From Caecitellus pseudoparvulus (Eukaryota > Bigyra: Bicosoecida): a DNA stretch of 64,000 nt. The notes beneath the pieces are model-generated. The model did not search any database, was not told the origin of the DNA, and saw nothing but the letters and a program-made list of their open reading frames with translations. Shown piece by piece: positions 37,924 through 50,048 of the stretch (position 1 is its first letter; each line of letters begins with the position of its first letter). The stretch spans positions 124,001 through 188,000 of the forward strand of contig CBFFRQ010000013.1 of NCBI GenBank assembly GCA_965644315.1, given 5' to 3'. The position numbers and the translations under genes were made by a program.

Positions 37924-40900
37924 ATGAGTGACTTGAGCGCCCGCCGTGCAGCGGTAGTCGTCACGCCGCGCAACATCACTGCCACAGTGGCGGTGGTAGC
38001 TGGAGGATGTGCTGCCGCCGCTGCTGCATCCAGGGCGGTACACGAGCGGCCTAACACAGATATGGAGCAGTCCCAAACGATGGGATTCGTTGCCCTCTGC
38101 TTGTCCCTGCTGCTGACTGTGCTCGCGCTGTCTCCAGCGCTCATGAGCCCCGCCGAGTCACGAGCTGGCAGTGCCTCCCGTCATGCCGCACGAACCCTCT
38201 GCTTCTTCTGGTACTGGCAGCCCCGGCAGTGGGTGGACCTTGGGCCATGGTGGCACAGTGACCTGCTGAATGTGTCTGGCTTGGCCCTCTCGACTCCCCT
38301 GCGCACGGCATGGCTGGCTGCCAGTGCTTGGGTGTTTGTCTCTGCCGCCGTCATCTTGAGCACAGCGGTTTCCTGGCAGCCAACGCCACTGTCCAGTTGC
38401 TTGATCGGAACAGCGCCGCTGGACATACTGCTCCTTGCATCTGGAATAAGCCTATCTCTGGCCATGCCCCTGGGGGCAGCAAGCCTTCGCAGTCGCTCGG
38501 CAGCTGCGAAGGAGGTGGTTTTGGCGCAGGAACCGGCACCGGCCAGTTTGTTCGAAAAGAGGCGTCATGGCTGGCTGCTTGCGCTTGGCATGGTGATGCT
38601 GTGGGCTGGACTGCGTGCACTGGGCGTTGTCTTGCAGCATGCGTGGTTGGACCAGGGCAGCGCCGCGCTTCGCACAGGGGTCGTTGTACTTGCCGCTGCG
38701 GCAGAGGTGGGCTCCTTCGCCGCCCTGCACGGGGCGCTCCCATCGTCCGTGTCCGGCGCCCCGGCCCTGGTTCGGGGCACCATTCTTCTACTTGTGGTGC
38801 TGGACTGCGTGGCCCTGGCCATGTTTGGTGCTGATGCCTTGCCGCTCATTCGCACATTGCACAGCTTTGCCCTCGGCGCCGCTGTCCCTGGCATGCAGCT
38901 ACACAGCAGCATCGTGGCCTGGGACCAGCTGCACAGCCAAGAGACCCGCGCATCAGTGACTGTATTTGGCGAGCAGGTATGTCGCGGTGGCAAGCGCCGA
39001 TGTCAGAACCCACACGTTGCACAGCACCTCCCCCCTCCCCCTCCACCCGCAGTACCACAAGACTCTCCAGGGTGCAGCTGCAGCTGTCACCGCTGTGACC
39101 AACCGCTTGCTTCCCAGGTCACACGTGGACACCCTTGTGCTGAATGAAGGCATGGCGTTCGGCAGGCAGCAGCGAGGCAAGGCAAGCGGCGGCAGCAGCA
39201 GTAGCGGCAGCAGCATGCACGAGGGGGTGAACCTGACGCCGCCCTTCACAAGCGGGCCACGCTTCAGACCAGGCATGGCCTCTCGCCAGCAGGCGATGGA
39301 CAGCAAGGCAATGCCCTCCTCTCGGCGTGGTGCGCTCAATACGGGGGTGCCTGGAACTCAAGACACAGTTTCGCAAAGCGGCGTAGGCTTGGGCGTGGCG
39401 GCTGGGCTGAAGACGTACTCGGCGATCTCATCAGCGCAGCGCAGCCCAGGCAGCGCCGTGCGCCTGGCAACGACACCCACTGACTCTGGCCGTGATTCTG
39501 CCAATGACAGCGACAGCATGCCCCCTGTGCCGTTGCAGGCGGCCTCAGTGGACAGCTCCATGCAGGAGCCCCTCCCCGCCAGCGCCGGCAAGCTGAGCGG
39601 CCGCCATTCGCAGCCTCATCTGCGCAGCTTCTCGTATGAGAGGGACAGTGCAGCACCAAGCCCTGCCTTCGAAGGACTCGGAGCAGGCACGCACATTGTC
39701 GTGCGCATCGGCGAGGCCAGTGCGGGGTCGGGCAGCGTGCTGGGTGGGAGAGTGCAGCCGCCAAACGTAGAAGTGGGCCGCGCGGCGGAAGGAGATGGCA
39801 GTGTCACGGGCGCTTCAGACCTGTACAGCGACGCCACAGAGGCCCTCTTCATTCTACCTGGTGCACGGCCGCCCCCTTCCGGCCGCTCGGAGGCAGTGTC
39901 GGCAACCTTCTCCGAGGGATTCCTCATCCGGCAGGGCATGCCATCGCCCCGCCCTGACAGCACCCCCTCCGGAAAGGGGTCTACCAAGCACCCGATCAGG
40001 GGGCGAGGCAGCGCTTCCGCACTGGAAGCTCGGGAGCCCACACGCACCACCGCCACATCATTGGGGGGCACCTCCCGAGCCGCAGCTTCCTCCACGTCCT
40101 CCGGCATGTGGAGCCGCCCCATCACCCTGCATTTCATGGACGAGCCCAGCTCTGCAGACACGCCCCAGGAGTACGTCTGCTACCTGCGCTCCAACCTGGG
40201 TGCCATGCACAGCGACCTGGCGCGGGTGGGCAGCCACGTGGAGGCGGCCCGGCGCTGGATGCAGCTTCGCCAGTTCCTCCTACGCCTGCAGCGGGGGGAG
40301 TACAGCCCTCCCAGCCGGTTCTATGCCCGTCGCTTGATCGATTTCATGCGCCAGCACGCCTCAGACCTTGGCGCCAAGCGCCACCGCAGTGTGCGCTGGA
40401 CGCCCCTGCCCATCGTGCACCACTTCCTGCTCACCGGCGGCGCGCACGAGCAGGATCTGCAGCACGCAGCCCAGCTCATGTTGGACTTTGCGTGGGGTCG
40501 CACGTCCCCTGCGTTGGGGGACATCGCCGTCAGCATGTCCATCACGCCCGTGCAGCACCTGCGACACGGGGGCTTCTTGCCACAGTCTGCCATGGCATCC
40601 GCCAAGTCAGGGCGCTGTGCCACAGGCCGCATGGGTGTGTGCGGTGCCCGGACAACCGTCACTGACCGCGCAGGTGACGCCGCTGACGACGTGGACGCCG
40701 CTGACACCACCGCCACTGTGGGAGTGCACGGCTGGTTCCGCTTGCGACTCCTGGTGTCCTTCCCCGATCCCCGCAGTGCTGCTGAGGCGCAGGTTGGGCT
40801 GACTGAGGAGGAGTCGGTATCCTTGAGCATTCTGGAAGCGGTAGCGAGGGCCCATCGCGGTCGCAGCTCGTACAGGTCTGAGCTGCAGCGAACTGGGCCG

Positions 40901-41887
40901 TGCTGCACCATCGCCCTCACTCTGCACCTGCAGCGAGAAGACCACCAAGACATCGATTTTCTTGGTGATTCTGAGGAGGAAGAGGAGGCAGCGGCAAAGT
41001 CACGAGCTGGAAAAGGCCCAGTCAAGCTCAACGCTGCTGGCGCCTGCAAAGACCCACAGCCACTGCCGGGAGCCGAGAAAGGCGGTGCGCCCAGTGAAGT
41101 CCGATCTCACGGCGCAGACAAGTCCTCTGCCGTGCCTGGCATGGGTTTGGAGGAATCTGACGAGGAGGATGTGGGGCCAACGGGCCCGCCCGCCGCTTGT
41201 GCCGGTGCCGCGGCAGCGGCCGCTGGTGTGGGCACTCTGAAGGACATGCGGCCGGAACCTTGCGGCCTCGGGGAGGTAGATGACGAGCTCTTCAGCGTGT
41301 TTCCAGCTGTGGGCTCCAACGTATCCCTGCCCGTTAGTATGAGCGAACGCCTCCGCGCAGATGGGCTGGACGATGTGCCCCTGGATGACATGACACCAGC
41401 GGCGCGACTGCGGCACACAAACCCTTGCTACACCCTGACTGGCGTGGTGCCGCCGCCAGGTCGGCGGGGCTTTCGTGTGCTGCTTGTCTTCGACAGTTCA
41501 TACGATGAGATTGTGGAGAGGCTCATGGAGCCACTGCTGGCATGCGGCAGAGTCACTTCCTATGCCCGCGTGAAGAGCAGCAAGGCCTTGTACTCGTACG
41601 CCCCCGGCTTTCTGGGCCGCATGGATATGGGTCTGCCAGACGTGGTGTTCGTGGGGCACAAGCTGGGGAAGCACCTCGCTCCACGTGTGTGTGAGTTCCT
41701 GCGCCTGCAGGGCTTGCAGCACCACACTGTGGGAGTGGTGCACCAGGGTGCAGCGGAGGATGCCATGGAGAAGGTCACTCAGTTTGTCATGACGCCGCCC
41801 TTCCTAAAGCCAGCAGTGCTCTTCTCAGTGAAGGTGGCTGCCTGGGGGTACGTCCCGCAGAACCCAGAGGACATCGACAAGCTATAA
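37924..41887 (+). CDS. Multipass membrane protein resembling a catalytically dead hybrid histidine kinase
   Basis: Exon 1 (37924-38976) and exon 2 (39053-41887) join across a 76-nt intron to give 1295 residues. Residues 50-340 contain about six or seven hydrophobic helices. A long Ser-rich stretch follows. The part from residue 725 resembles a hybrid histidine kinase in order: LRSNLGAM matches the phosphoacceptor helix (usually HELRTPLNAI) but has Cys727 where the His should be; QLMLDFAWGRTS matches the N-box of the ATPase domain with Phe830 in place of the Mg-binding Asn; the last 160 residues look like a receiver domain (VLLVFDSSYDE to FLKPAVL) with Gly1219 at the phospho-Asp position and Lys1270 kept. 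The likeness is from motifs only and is an inference. A role as signalling scaffold is possible. Confidence 0.5.
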
Positions 41888-42018
41888 TCCATCCGCCGAC
41901 CGTTTGAACACTTTCGTTCCTCAGGACTCAATGTGGGATTGTGTTGAGTGGCCTGTCCCCCGACACCGCTGAGGCTGACGGCGACGACTGTGCAGCCAGT
42001 TTCGGCTGGCGTTTCAGC

Positions 42019-43056
42019 ATGGCAACGGCAGCGTCCACCACGCCGGACTTTGTGCGCACACCCAACAGTGTTGGCAGCACCCTGGACGTGCAGCCATACA
42101 TTGACTCCATTAAGTCGGGCTCTACGCTTCCTGATGTGACAGCTGACCCGTCCTTGGTCATCGCCCAACTGGCACGCAAGGTGGTTCACCTGGAGCAGCA
42201 CGTCTCTGCGCTTCAAGCCAAAGTGGCCTCCCTGACCAGCTCAGCTGCCGCATCCACACAGCTCCATGAGGAAGCGAGTCGTCTGCGCCACACGCTTGAT
42301 GCGCACCGCGCCGCCTTGACCCAGGAGCGCACAGCCCCGCCGCCAAGGCACATGGAAAGCACCTTCACCATGCAGGCCTTGCGAGAGTGGGAGCAAGACC
42401 ACCCCACGCCACACCCAACGCCAGGACAAGGATGTGCCCTGCCACCCTGGGTGCACGACCTTCAAGCTGCGGCTGCCACACAGCGCAGCCGCATCGCGGA
42501 ATTGGAGCTGCGCGTGGCTCTGGCAGAGGCGAGCAGCCCAACTGCCTTGGCAGTGGCCCCAGCCCCCGGCAGCGCCACATGGGACGTCATCCCATACGCC
42601 TGGCGTGTAGCAGCGGCTGCCAGTGCGGGAGTCAAGAACGCAGGGGACACGGCGCCCCCGGTACCCGCCGCATCCACCGCCCTGCTCTCCGGCCGGACTG
42701 GCTGGGGCAGTGCAGCTGTAACCCCGACTCCACGGCTGCAGCGAGCAGAGACAGCAGCGCAGCAGGCTCGTGACGTCGCGTACCGAGCTGCCATGAGCGC
42801 GAGCCACCATTCCCTGCCCTCCCAAGCACCCTACCAAGCGGTCTTGCGCCGCCAGTCGCACTGGGCACGGGGAGGTGACACCCACCACTTCATGCACCGC
42901 AGCAGCGCCTGGCAGTCAAAGGCGGATGAACTATGGGAGCCCCATGCTGGCTCTCCCAGTCGTACTCGCCATGCAGGCGGCGTGCCCCAGTTCGCGGGGA
43001 GGGGTGTGCTGACGCAGCCGGAGGCGGGGTCGGCCAGCTGCCCGCCCAGCACTTGA
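42019..43056 (+). CDS. Coiled-coil protein of unknown function
   Basis: The product has 345 residues from the first ATG. Residues about 50-110 form a heptad-like helix (LVIAQLARKVVHLEQHVSAL and onward) that predicts a coiled coil. A second shorter helical stretch is near residue 160 (RSRIAELELRVALAEA). The remainder is Ala/Pro/Ser-rich and probably disordered. No enzyme motif is visible. It sits 131 bp after the pseudo-kinase and 105 bp before the helicase, on the same strand. Confidence 0.65.
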   Translation: MATAASTTPDFVRTPNSVGSTLDVQPYIDSIKSGSTLPDVTADPSLVIAQLARKVVHLEQHVSALQAKVASLTSSAAASTQLHEEASRLRHTLDAHRAALTQERTAPPPRHMESTFTMQALREWEQDHPTPHPTPGQGCALPPWVHDLQAAAATQRSRIAELELRVALAEASSPTALAVAPAPGSATWDVIPYAWRVAAAASAGVKNAGDTAPPVPAASTALLSGRTGWGSAAVTPTPRLQRAETAAQQARDVAYRAAMSASHHSLPSQAPYQAVLRRQSHWARGGDTHHFMHRSSAWQSKADELWEPHAGSPSRTRHAGGVPQFAGRGVLTQPEAGSASCPPST

Positions 43057-43161
43057 TCGTGCTGAGCCATAATTCTTCAGCCTACCTTTCCACCTTGCGC
43101 GGCTGGCCCTGCTGATCCCAGCTGCGGCCCGGCGCAGGTCAATGTGGGCGGAAGGCTGGCA

Positions 43162-46137
43162 ATGGCGGCTGAGCAGGCGCGCCCTGGCGCTGAGTTCAGC
43201 TTCCCCTTCTCTGCGTACTCTGTGCAGGTAGAGTTTATGCAGCAGTTGACGCAGGTGTTGGATGAAGGCAAGGTGGGCATTTTTGAGAGCCCCACCGGCA
43301 CGGTGCGTATGCGCTGAGCTTCCTATAAGCGCGTGCCCAATGCATGCAAATGGCCTGCTGGACTCAGGGCAAGACGATGAGCTTGATATGTGGTCTCATG
43401 ACGTGGTTGCGACAGTTCAACGCCACATTCCATGAAGCCAGCGACGTCCCGTCCACTGCAGAGGGAGTTGAGGCGGCAACAGCAGAGGCTGCAGGTGCGC
43501 GTTTCGGGCGTAACGCCAAGTCCCTCCCTCCGCCATGTGACGCTGACCCCATGCGCAGACGAACCCTCATGGCTGTCGTCCTTTTCCGTTCACACGAGTG
43601 CATCTATGCTGGCCCAACGCAAGGCAGTTTGGGCCAAGTCCCGCCAACGCTTCCTCAAGCGCCTTGCCAGGCTGTCTGCGCGAGCCAACCTGGCAGCTCT
43701 CACGGCCAGCCGCAGTGAAGCTGCCGTGTCCAGTGTCTCAGGCATTGGGGGGGGCAAGCGGGGCCGCTCGGTTCCCAAGAGCCTCACGGCAAGCCCCGCT
43801 GGCCAGCCTGACTTCACACTGTGGGATGCTGAGCCCAAGGAGGCAGCTGGGCCAGCGGCCGACGCAGGATTGAAGGCACGATTGGTGGCAGATGCGCTGC
43901 GCGCTGAGAGGTCTGACTCTGACGGCTCAGCAGATGCAGCTCCCACCCCTGGCCCTGCGCTGCCTGGTGCCTACCGCCCTGTGCAGATCGTCTTTGCCTC
44001 CCGCACACACTCCCAACTGAGTCAGTTTGTCGCTGAGCTGCGGGCGACAAAGTGGGGTGCCGACGCCAGAGTGGTTATGCTGGGCGGCCGCCGGCATCTG
44101 TGCTGCTATGCCCCCGTGCGCAGTCTCGGCAGCGACGTGGAGATGACTGAGGCGTGTCTTCGCCTTCGGGACGCTGGGCGCCGCAGCACGGCACGGCAAG
44201 CGGTCATGGCCAAGCGCAAGCACATCCCCCTCACCAGCGCCCCCGGCGAGGCTGGTCTGTCAGCCGAGGAGACAGCCCTGCGCCTGGGTTCGGCTGTGGA
44301 TGCGGCTGGGAGGGAGGTCTCAGCCTCCTCCGCCCTCGCAGCAGCGGCCATGCGTGGCGCGGCCCTCACCGGCAGCCGGTGCCCCGCCAATGTACCGGAA
44401 GGCATTGAGCTCATGCGCAACCACCTGCTGAGCAGGCCCCTGGACATTGAAGAGGCTGCGGCAGGGGGCATGGAGGCAGGGGTGTGTGCGTACTACGCCG
44501 CACGCAAAGCCCTGCCACTGGCTGAGGTTGTGGCGCTGCCCTACAACCTCCTCCTCTCCGCACCCTCCCGACAAGCCCTGGGACTGGACCTCACAGACAG
44601 CGTCGTCGTCATCGACGAAGCTCACAACATCATTAACAGCGTCATTGACGTGCACAGTGTGACGCTGCCTCACAGCACCCTGCAGGCTGCAAGTGGGCAG
44701 CTGGAGGCGTACCTTGCCAAGTATCGTACTCGGCTGGCAGCGCGTAACCGCCAGCAGTGCACACTGCTCCTGAAACTCGCCAAGGGCTTGGACAAGGCCA
44801 TGCACAGCATGCAGCAGCAGGGTTCCCCCCTGCCTCCCGGCCTCTCTGCCCAGCGTGCTGGCCCCAACAAGTACCTGCAGGGAAGTGTCAGCGCCTTCGT
44901 GGCTTGGGCCGGCGTGGAGGAGGTCAACGCACATGCCTTGCTGCGGTGGACCCGTGAGTCTGGCGTCTGCAACAAGCTGCGGGGCTTCACGGAAGCAGCG
45001 GCTGCCGCAGCTGGCGACCGCCCCGCCTCCGCCACTGCCTCCCAGCGCCTGGTGTCCTTGCTTGAGGCGTGGGCTGCGTCAGACCAGAACGGCTCCATGT
45101 TCCTGGTGCAGCCAGGGCAGGGCGAGGCGTACCTGCGGTACACTCTGCTGAATGCTGCGGCGCCCATGGCGGGGATCTTACGGGAGGCCCGCTCTGTGGT
45201 GATGGCAGGCGGCACCATGAAGCCGGTGGAGGAGGTGGTGGCGGCGCTGCTGCCTTCCGTGCCCCGCGACCGCCTTGTGACGTTCTCTTGCGGCCACGTC
45301 ATCCCGCCTTCGGCCTTGACAGTGGCCACCCTTCCGCGGGGCCCCCGTGGCATCTCCCTCAACTTCACCCATGCCCGCCGCCGCAATGGAGACATGCTGG
45401 TCGACTTCGGCGCAGCGATCGTGAACGCTGCACGGGCGCTGCCCGGCGGCCTGGCGCTCTTCGTGCCTTCCTATGACTTTATTGACTTGCTCCTGGGCCC
45501 AGATGGTGCGTGGGGCAGCGCCGGTGCTGTGCAGGCTGACGCCGCCGGGGGCGAGGGTGTGCCTGGAGCGCTGGCGGCGGGGCCACCTGGCAGCATCTTG
45601 GCACGCCTGCAGGCCAGCAAGGCGGTGTTCCTGGAACGTCGTGGTGGAGCCACGCGTGAAGGAGGTGCCAGCCCCTCCCTGTGGGCATCGTATGCAGCCT
45701 GCATCGCCTCTGGTCGTGGCGCCGTGCTGGTGTGTGTCATGGGCGGCAAGCTGAGCGAAGGCATCAACTTCAAGGATGACTTGGCCCGGACAGTGGTGGT
45801 GGCGGGCCTGCCGTATGCGACGCCCCACGACCCGGAGTTGGTGGCGCGCATGGCCTTCTTCGATGCATTGCGCCCGGGGGGCGGGCGGGAGTACTATGAG
45901 AACCTGTGCATGAAGGCTGTGAACCAGAGCATCGGGCGTGTCATCCGACATGCCGGCGACCACGGCGTCGTCCTGCTGGCCGACGAGCGCTACAACAAGC
46001 CAGCGGTGCAGGCTCGGCTGCCAGAGTGGATCCAGCCCCGCTCCCACACCTGCCACAGCTTCGGGGAGGCATTCAAGACTGTCGTCAGCGCGTCACGGGG
46101 CGCCACCTCAACGAGCGGGGGGGGGCAGCAGGGGTAG
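43162..46137 (+). CDS. DDX11: CHL1/DDX11-type Fe-S DNA helicase
   Basis: This superfamily 2 helicase works in sister-chromatid cohesion and repair and resolves G-quadruplexes. Exons 43162-43302, 43368-43494 and 43559-46137 join in phase (introns 65 and 64 nt) to 948 residues. The Q-motif region reads FSFPFSAYSVQVEFMQQL. Walker A (SPTGTGKT, residues 43-50) is split by intron 1. Motif Ia is VFASRTHSQLSQF. Four Fe-S cysteines lie in HLCCYAP, TEACLRL, SRCPANV and GVCAYY. The DEAH box is at 442-445 and motif VI, QSIGRVIRH, starts at 879. CHL1-specific inserts (the region before motif Ia and near residue 270) are longer than usual and Ala/Arg-rich. Its last 30 bases overlap the 3' end of the opposite gene. 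Confidence 0.93.
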
Positions 46138-46674
46138 GGACTTGTGCGACGTGGCCAGCATCATGAGCCCGCCACACAGCAGGCCGAAGGCGCCACACCG
46201 GGATGCAGCCATGCGCAGGGAGGCTGGCGCTGCCACCTCCGGCAGGGTGCCCCGCCACAGGCCAGCCGTCCGGGCGCCGTGCAGCGCAGCCGCTGCCGAA
46301 GCGCCGCCTGCCGCCGCGCCCAGCCCGTTGCCGAGCAATGACTCTTTGGGGCCAAGTGCAACTTGTACAGCTGCGTTGGGGACTGTGAATGCCAGGACTC
46401 CGGACAGTGCCAGGCCTGTTGTGGAGGAGGCTGAAGACAGCACTGCCCAACCCAGCCTTGAGCCAGCCGCACCAAGTTTGCCCCGGACGGCGCCGTCCAA
46501 AGCGAGGAATCCATTGATACCCATGCCCATGAGGATGGTGTGCATGGCAGCATTCGCCACAGTGGCTGTGCACGCCCTCGCGTGGTCGGCGGTGGAGGTG
46601 GGCTGCCACATGGAGCCAGCCTGGTGTTTCGTGCGAAACTCCGCAAGCACTGTGTTCACCTCGCACAGCGAGTC
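46108..46674 (-). CDS. Small hydrophobic membrane protein, start unresolved
   Basis: The frame gives about 188 residues, with hydrophobic segments (HTILMGMGINGFLAL, GLALSGVLAFTVPNAAVQVAL and FGLLCGGLMMLATS) that could be three or four membrane helices. No ATG opens the frame at its 5' end; the first internal one is at 46611. A plausible acceptor (TTAGCATCAG) just before 46674 suggests an exon here, spliced to an upstream start I could not place. Family not recognised. Its 3' end overlaps the helicase coding sequence by 30 bp on the opposite strand. Confidence 0.45.
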   Translation of the reverse strand, partial: DSLCEVNTVLAEFRTKHQAGSMWQPTSTADHARACTATVANAAMHTILMGMGINGFLALDGAVRGKLGAAGSRLGWAVLSSASSTTGLALSGVLAFTVPNAAVQVALGPKESLLGNGLGAAAGGASAAAALHGARTAGLWRGTLPEVAAPASLRMAASRCGAFGLLCGGLMMLATSHKSLPLLPPPAR

Positions 46675-47076
46675 CTGATGCTAACGCACCCTCTTGCAGT
46701 TCTCAGGAAGTGTGCAACTTACTTCCCAACCTGCGGGGTGCCTCTGCCACCGCCGCTGGAGTTTCTCCTCCTGCTGCGAATGTGCGAGCTTCCACCGCCA
46801 CCCACAGGCTGATGTTGGGGGCAGCGAAGGCGCTTGCGAGGCCCCGCCCCACCCCCGGCCACGCAGCACTACCACCACGACACAAAAGTGAAACCGCTCA
46901 CATGGCTCGCACGTGCATGGATGAACGTTGAACGCCGCCCCTGCGCCGCGCAGCTCACGGCAGTTTTCGCACGCAGCTGCCGAATCCTTGTCGGGCGCAT
47001 TGCGGCTTTTGTGAGGAGCTGCCGCAGCAAGGGGTTCAGGACTGCTCCATCCCCCCCCAGGGTCAGACCCGGGAGC
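46675..47076. other. Divergent region between small membrane protein and PX kinase
   Basis: It probably holds the first exon and promoter of the minus-strand gene and the promoter of the kinase. A good donor (GTAAGT on the minus strand near 46724) may end the missing first exon. No RNA gene is seen. Confidence 0.35.
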
Positions 47077-50024
47077 ATGGCAGCCCAGGAGGAGGAGGGG
47101 GATGCCACCCTCTTTGGACTGTGCGACCTGGACACCGGGGACACCTTCGACATTGGCAGCCTCAGCGAGTGCGTGGTGCTGTGCCGCACGCGGCATTCGC
47201 CAACGCAGGCTCGAGCCCTCGCAGCCCGTCGGCTCCTCGCGACACGTCACGCGCCACCACCTCTACACGCTGAACTTGTGCAGAACTGCGGGAGGGGTCC
47301 TTCAGCACATTCTTTACGACGAGGAGGACCGTGCCGCGCTGGAGCAGCTCCAATCACCATCGCCCGCAGCAGAAGCTGGCCTGCATCAGGCGAGCCTGGT
47401 GTCCCCAGAAACCAAGTTCGGCAAGCCACTGCTCCGAGCAGGCGAACCTCTGAAAGTGTTCATTCATGACAATGTCAACGTGCTGGACAAGGCTGGCACG
47501 CGGTACACCACGTTCGCCATCGTGGTGGCACGGGCCTTCCCCCCAGCCCGGCAGTGGGTTGTGTACAGGTAAGCACAGCAGCCGCCCACGCCTCCCTGCC
47601 AAACCACATGATTCGGAATGAGGGGGGGGTGCTGTCGGTGCGGGGCCGCGCTCCGCTGCCTCGTGCGCATGGTGCACCTTGAGCACGCTGGCGGCTCCCC
47701 GAAGTTTCAGAGGCGGCTCCCTTTCACGACGGCCAACCTGCGCCCTCTGCTCCTTTGCGCAGGCGCTACCGGCACTTCCGGAAGCTGCATGATACCCTTG
47801 TGGCGCTTGACTTTCATCTGCCTTCGTTCCCTCCTCGGTGCGTGACCACTGTGGCTGTTCGCTGGCTGGCGAGAGTCGCCCAGCGACCGTGCAGGCTTCA
47901 AAGCACGGCCCTCCAGGCCCAGGTCCCCCGTAGCCTGGTCAGGAGGTCTGTGTGGCAGTATATGCAGGAAGCATGCTTTTTGTGCAGTTGTGCACTGCCT
48001 GGGGACGTACTTCCGCTTGGCTGCTCGCCTGCACTGGACGTGTAGCGCGCAGGCGTGCACGGGACTGGGCACGCTTCCGCCCTCCTCCTCCACGATGTGC
48101 AGGCGAATGCTGGGCAACTTCGGAACACAGTTCCTTGCCAGCCGACAAGCCGCCCTGTCTACTTGGCTGCAAGCTGTCGTCTGTTCCCCTGGACAAGAAG
48201 CCTTCAACGTGCCGGAGTTTGTCGCATTCATCACGGACCACGCCAACACGCTGCCCGGCCCGGTGACTGGGAAAGCCCTGAACCTGCCCGCGTCTGCCCA
48301 GGATGGCGCAGCTTCAGAGAGCGAGGACTCTGGGCGTTCAAAGGATTCAGGATCGCCACAGGAAACCGATGCCGCGTCTTCTCCGCCCTCCGCACCAGCG
48401 TTGACGTCGCTGGGCTCCTCATCCACCATGGGCGGGCACCGTTCCAGCTCCTCCATCACCGGCAGCAAGGTCCGAGTGGAAGACTTTAAGCTGCTGAAAG
48501 TCATTGGCAAAGGTAGCTTTGGCAAGGTGCTGCTTGTCAGGCAGATTCAGACGGGGAAGGTCATGGCTATGAAGGTGCTGAGCAAGGCGAACATCGTCAA
48601 GCGGCGCCAAGTGGAGCATACACGCACAGAGCGCAAAGTGCTCAGCTACACTCGCCACCCCTTCATTGTGACGCTGCACTACGCCTTCCAGACAAAGGAC
48701 CAGCTGTACTTCGTCTTGGACTACTGTGGAGGGGGCGAGCTCTTCTTGTGCGTAAGCAGCGCCGCTGTCTATCACCCTTGCCGCTTGTGCACGCGCGCGC
48801 GCCCCCCCGCTTGCCTCCCTCTGCAGCCACTTGGGCAAGGCCGGCAGGTTCAAGGAGAGTGTAGCAAGGTTCTTCTGTGCCGAGCTAGTGCTGGCGCTGG
48901 GCCACTTGCACCGCAGGAAGGTCGTGTACCGTGACTTGAAGCCTGAGAACATCTTGCTGGACGCAGAGGGGCACCTGAAGCTAGCGGACTTTGGCCTCAG
49001 CAAAGAAGGCATCCAGTCTGCTGCGGAAGGCACCAAGAGCTTCTGCGGCACGCCAGAGTACTTGGCACCAGAAATCTTGGACAGGCGCGGACATGGCACG
49101 GCGGTGGACTGGTGGAGCCTGGGCATGCTGCTGTACGAGATGCTGACAGGCTTGCCACCTTGGTACACCCGTGACCGTAAGAAGTTGTACAGTCGCCTGC
49201 GCAGCGCTCCGCTGGAGTTCCCCCCCTACGTTTCTTCCTGCGCGCGAGACATTCTCAGCGGTTTGCTGACGCGCGACCCCACCACGCGACTGGGAGCGCA
49301 GGGCGACGCCAAGGAAATCATGCAACACCCGTTCTTTGCAGAGGTGGATTGGCCTCTGCTGCGTGCCCGAAGGGTGCAGCCTCCCTTTGTGCCCCGCCTA
49401 AAGGCAGGGGACACGGATACCCGGTACTTTGACAAGGAGTTCACGGCTCTCAGGCCTGACCTGGACATGTCGGACAAGGACAACGTCGCTGACAAGCGCC
49501 CCATCGACGAGCGCACATCGAGTTTCACAGCCATGTTCAGTGGATTCACGTTTGACTCCTCCACAGACGCTGCTGCCCTGATGAAGGCAGGCGGCGCCGC
49601 GAGTCTGTCCATGAGCTCCCCAATGGAAGCAGCCGCCATGCACGCAATTGGCGCGGCGCACGCCTCGACAGGTGACCGGGCCTCCCCAGTGCACAGAGGC
49701 CACCCTGCATCTCCTTCCTCCCTGCACGCTCCAGTCATTGCGACGGGTGGTATCGCTATGCGGCAGGCGGGTGACGCTGCGGCCCCTGAACGAGGGGCAG
49801 TGCGAACGCCGACGCGCCCCATGTCTCTGCGTGGCCAAGACAGCATGCACAAGGTGATGGGGGAGGCCACTGGCTTGGAGCATGCAGACGCGGCTGAGGC
49901 TCGCGATGCATCGTTCGGGGGGCCTGGGTTTCACCACCTGGGAGGTGGGGAAGACAGCTTTGACGAAGGGGGTGGCCTGGAATTTGTCGGTGGCAGCAGG
50001 CCGGCACAAGCAGGTGCCGTGTAG
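47077..50024 (+). CDS. PX-domain AGC protein kinase (SGK3-like)
   Basis: This is a Ser/Thr kinase likely recruited to phosphoinositide membranes. The start is ATG 47077. The first intron (about 47171-47307) cannot be fixed: two in-frame solutions exist. The others are 47569-47762, 47838-48102 and 48748-48826. The PX domain reads LKVFIHDNVNVLDKAGTRYT, WVVYRRYRHFRKLH and LPSFPPRRML. The kinase has GKGSFGKV, the Lys in VMAMKVLSK, YRDLKPEN, DFGLSKEG and the activation loop TKSFCGTPEYLAPE with the PDK1-site Ser. GGELFFHLGKAGRF is rebuilt exactly across the last intron. The AGC C-tail carries FVPRLKAGDTDTRYFD and the hydrophobic motif FSGFTF. About 150 disordered residues follow, which is longer than usual for the family. 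Confidence 0.9.
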
Positions 50025-50048
50025 AAAAGAGCTGTTTGGAATTCATGG

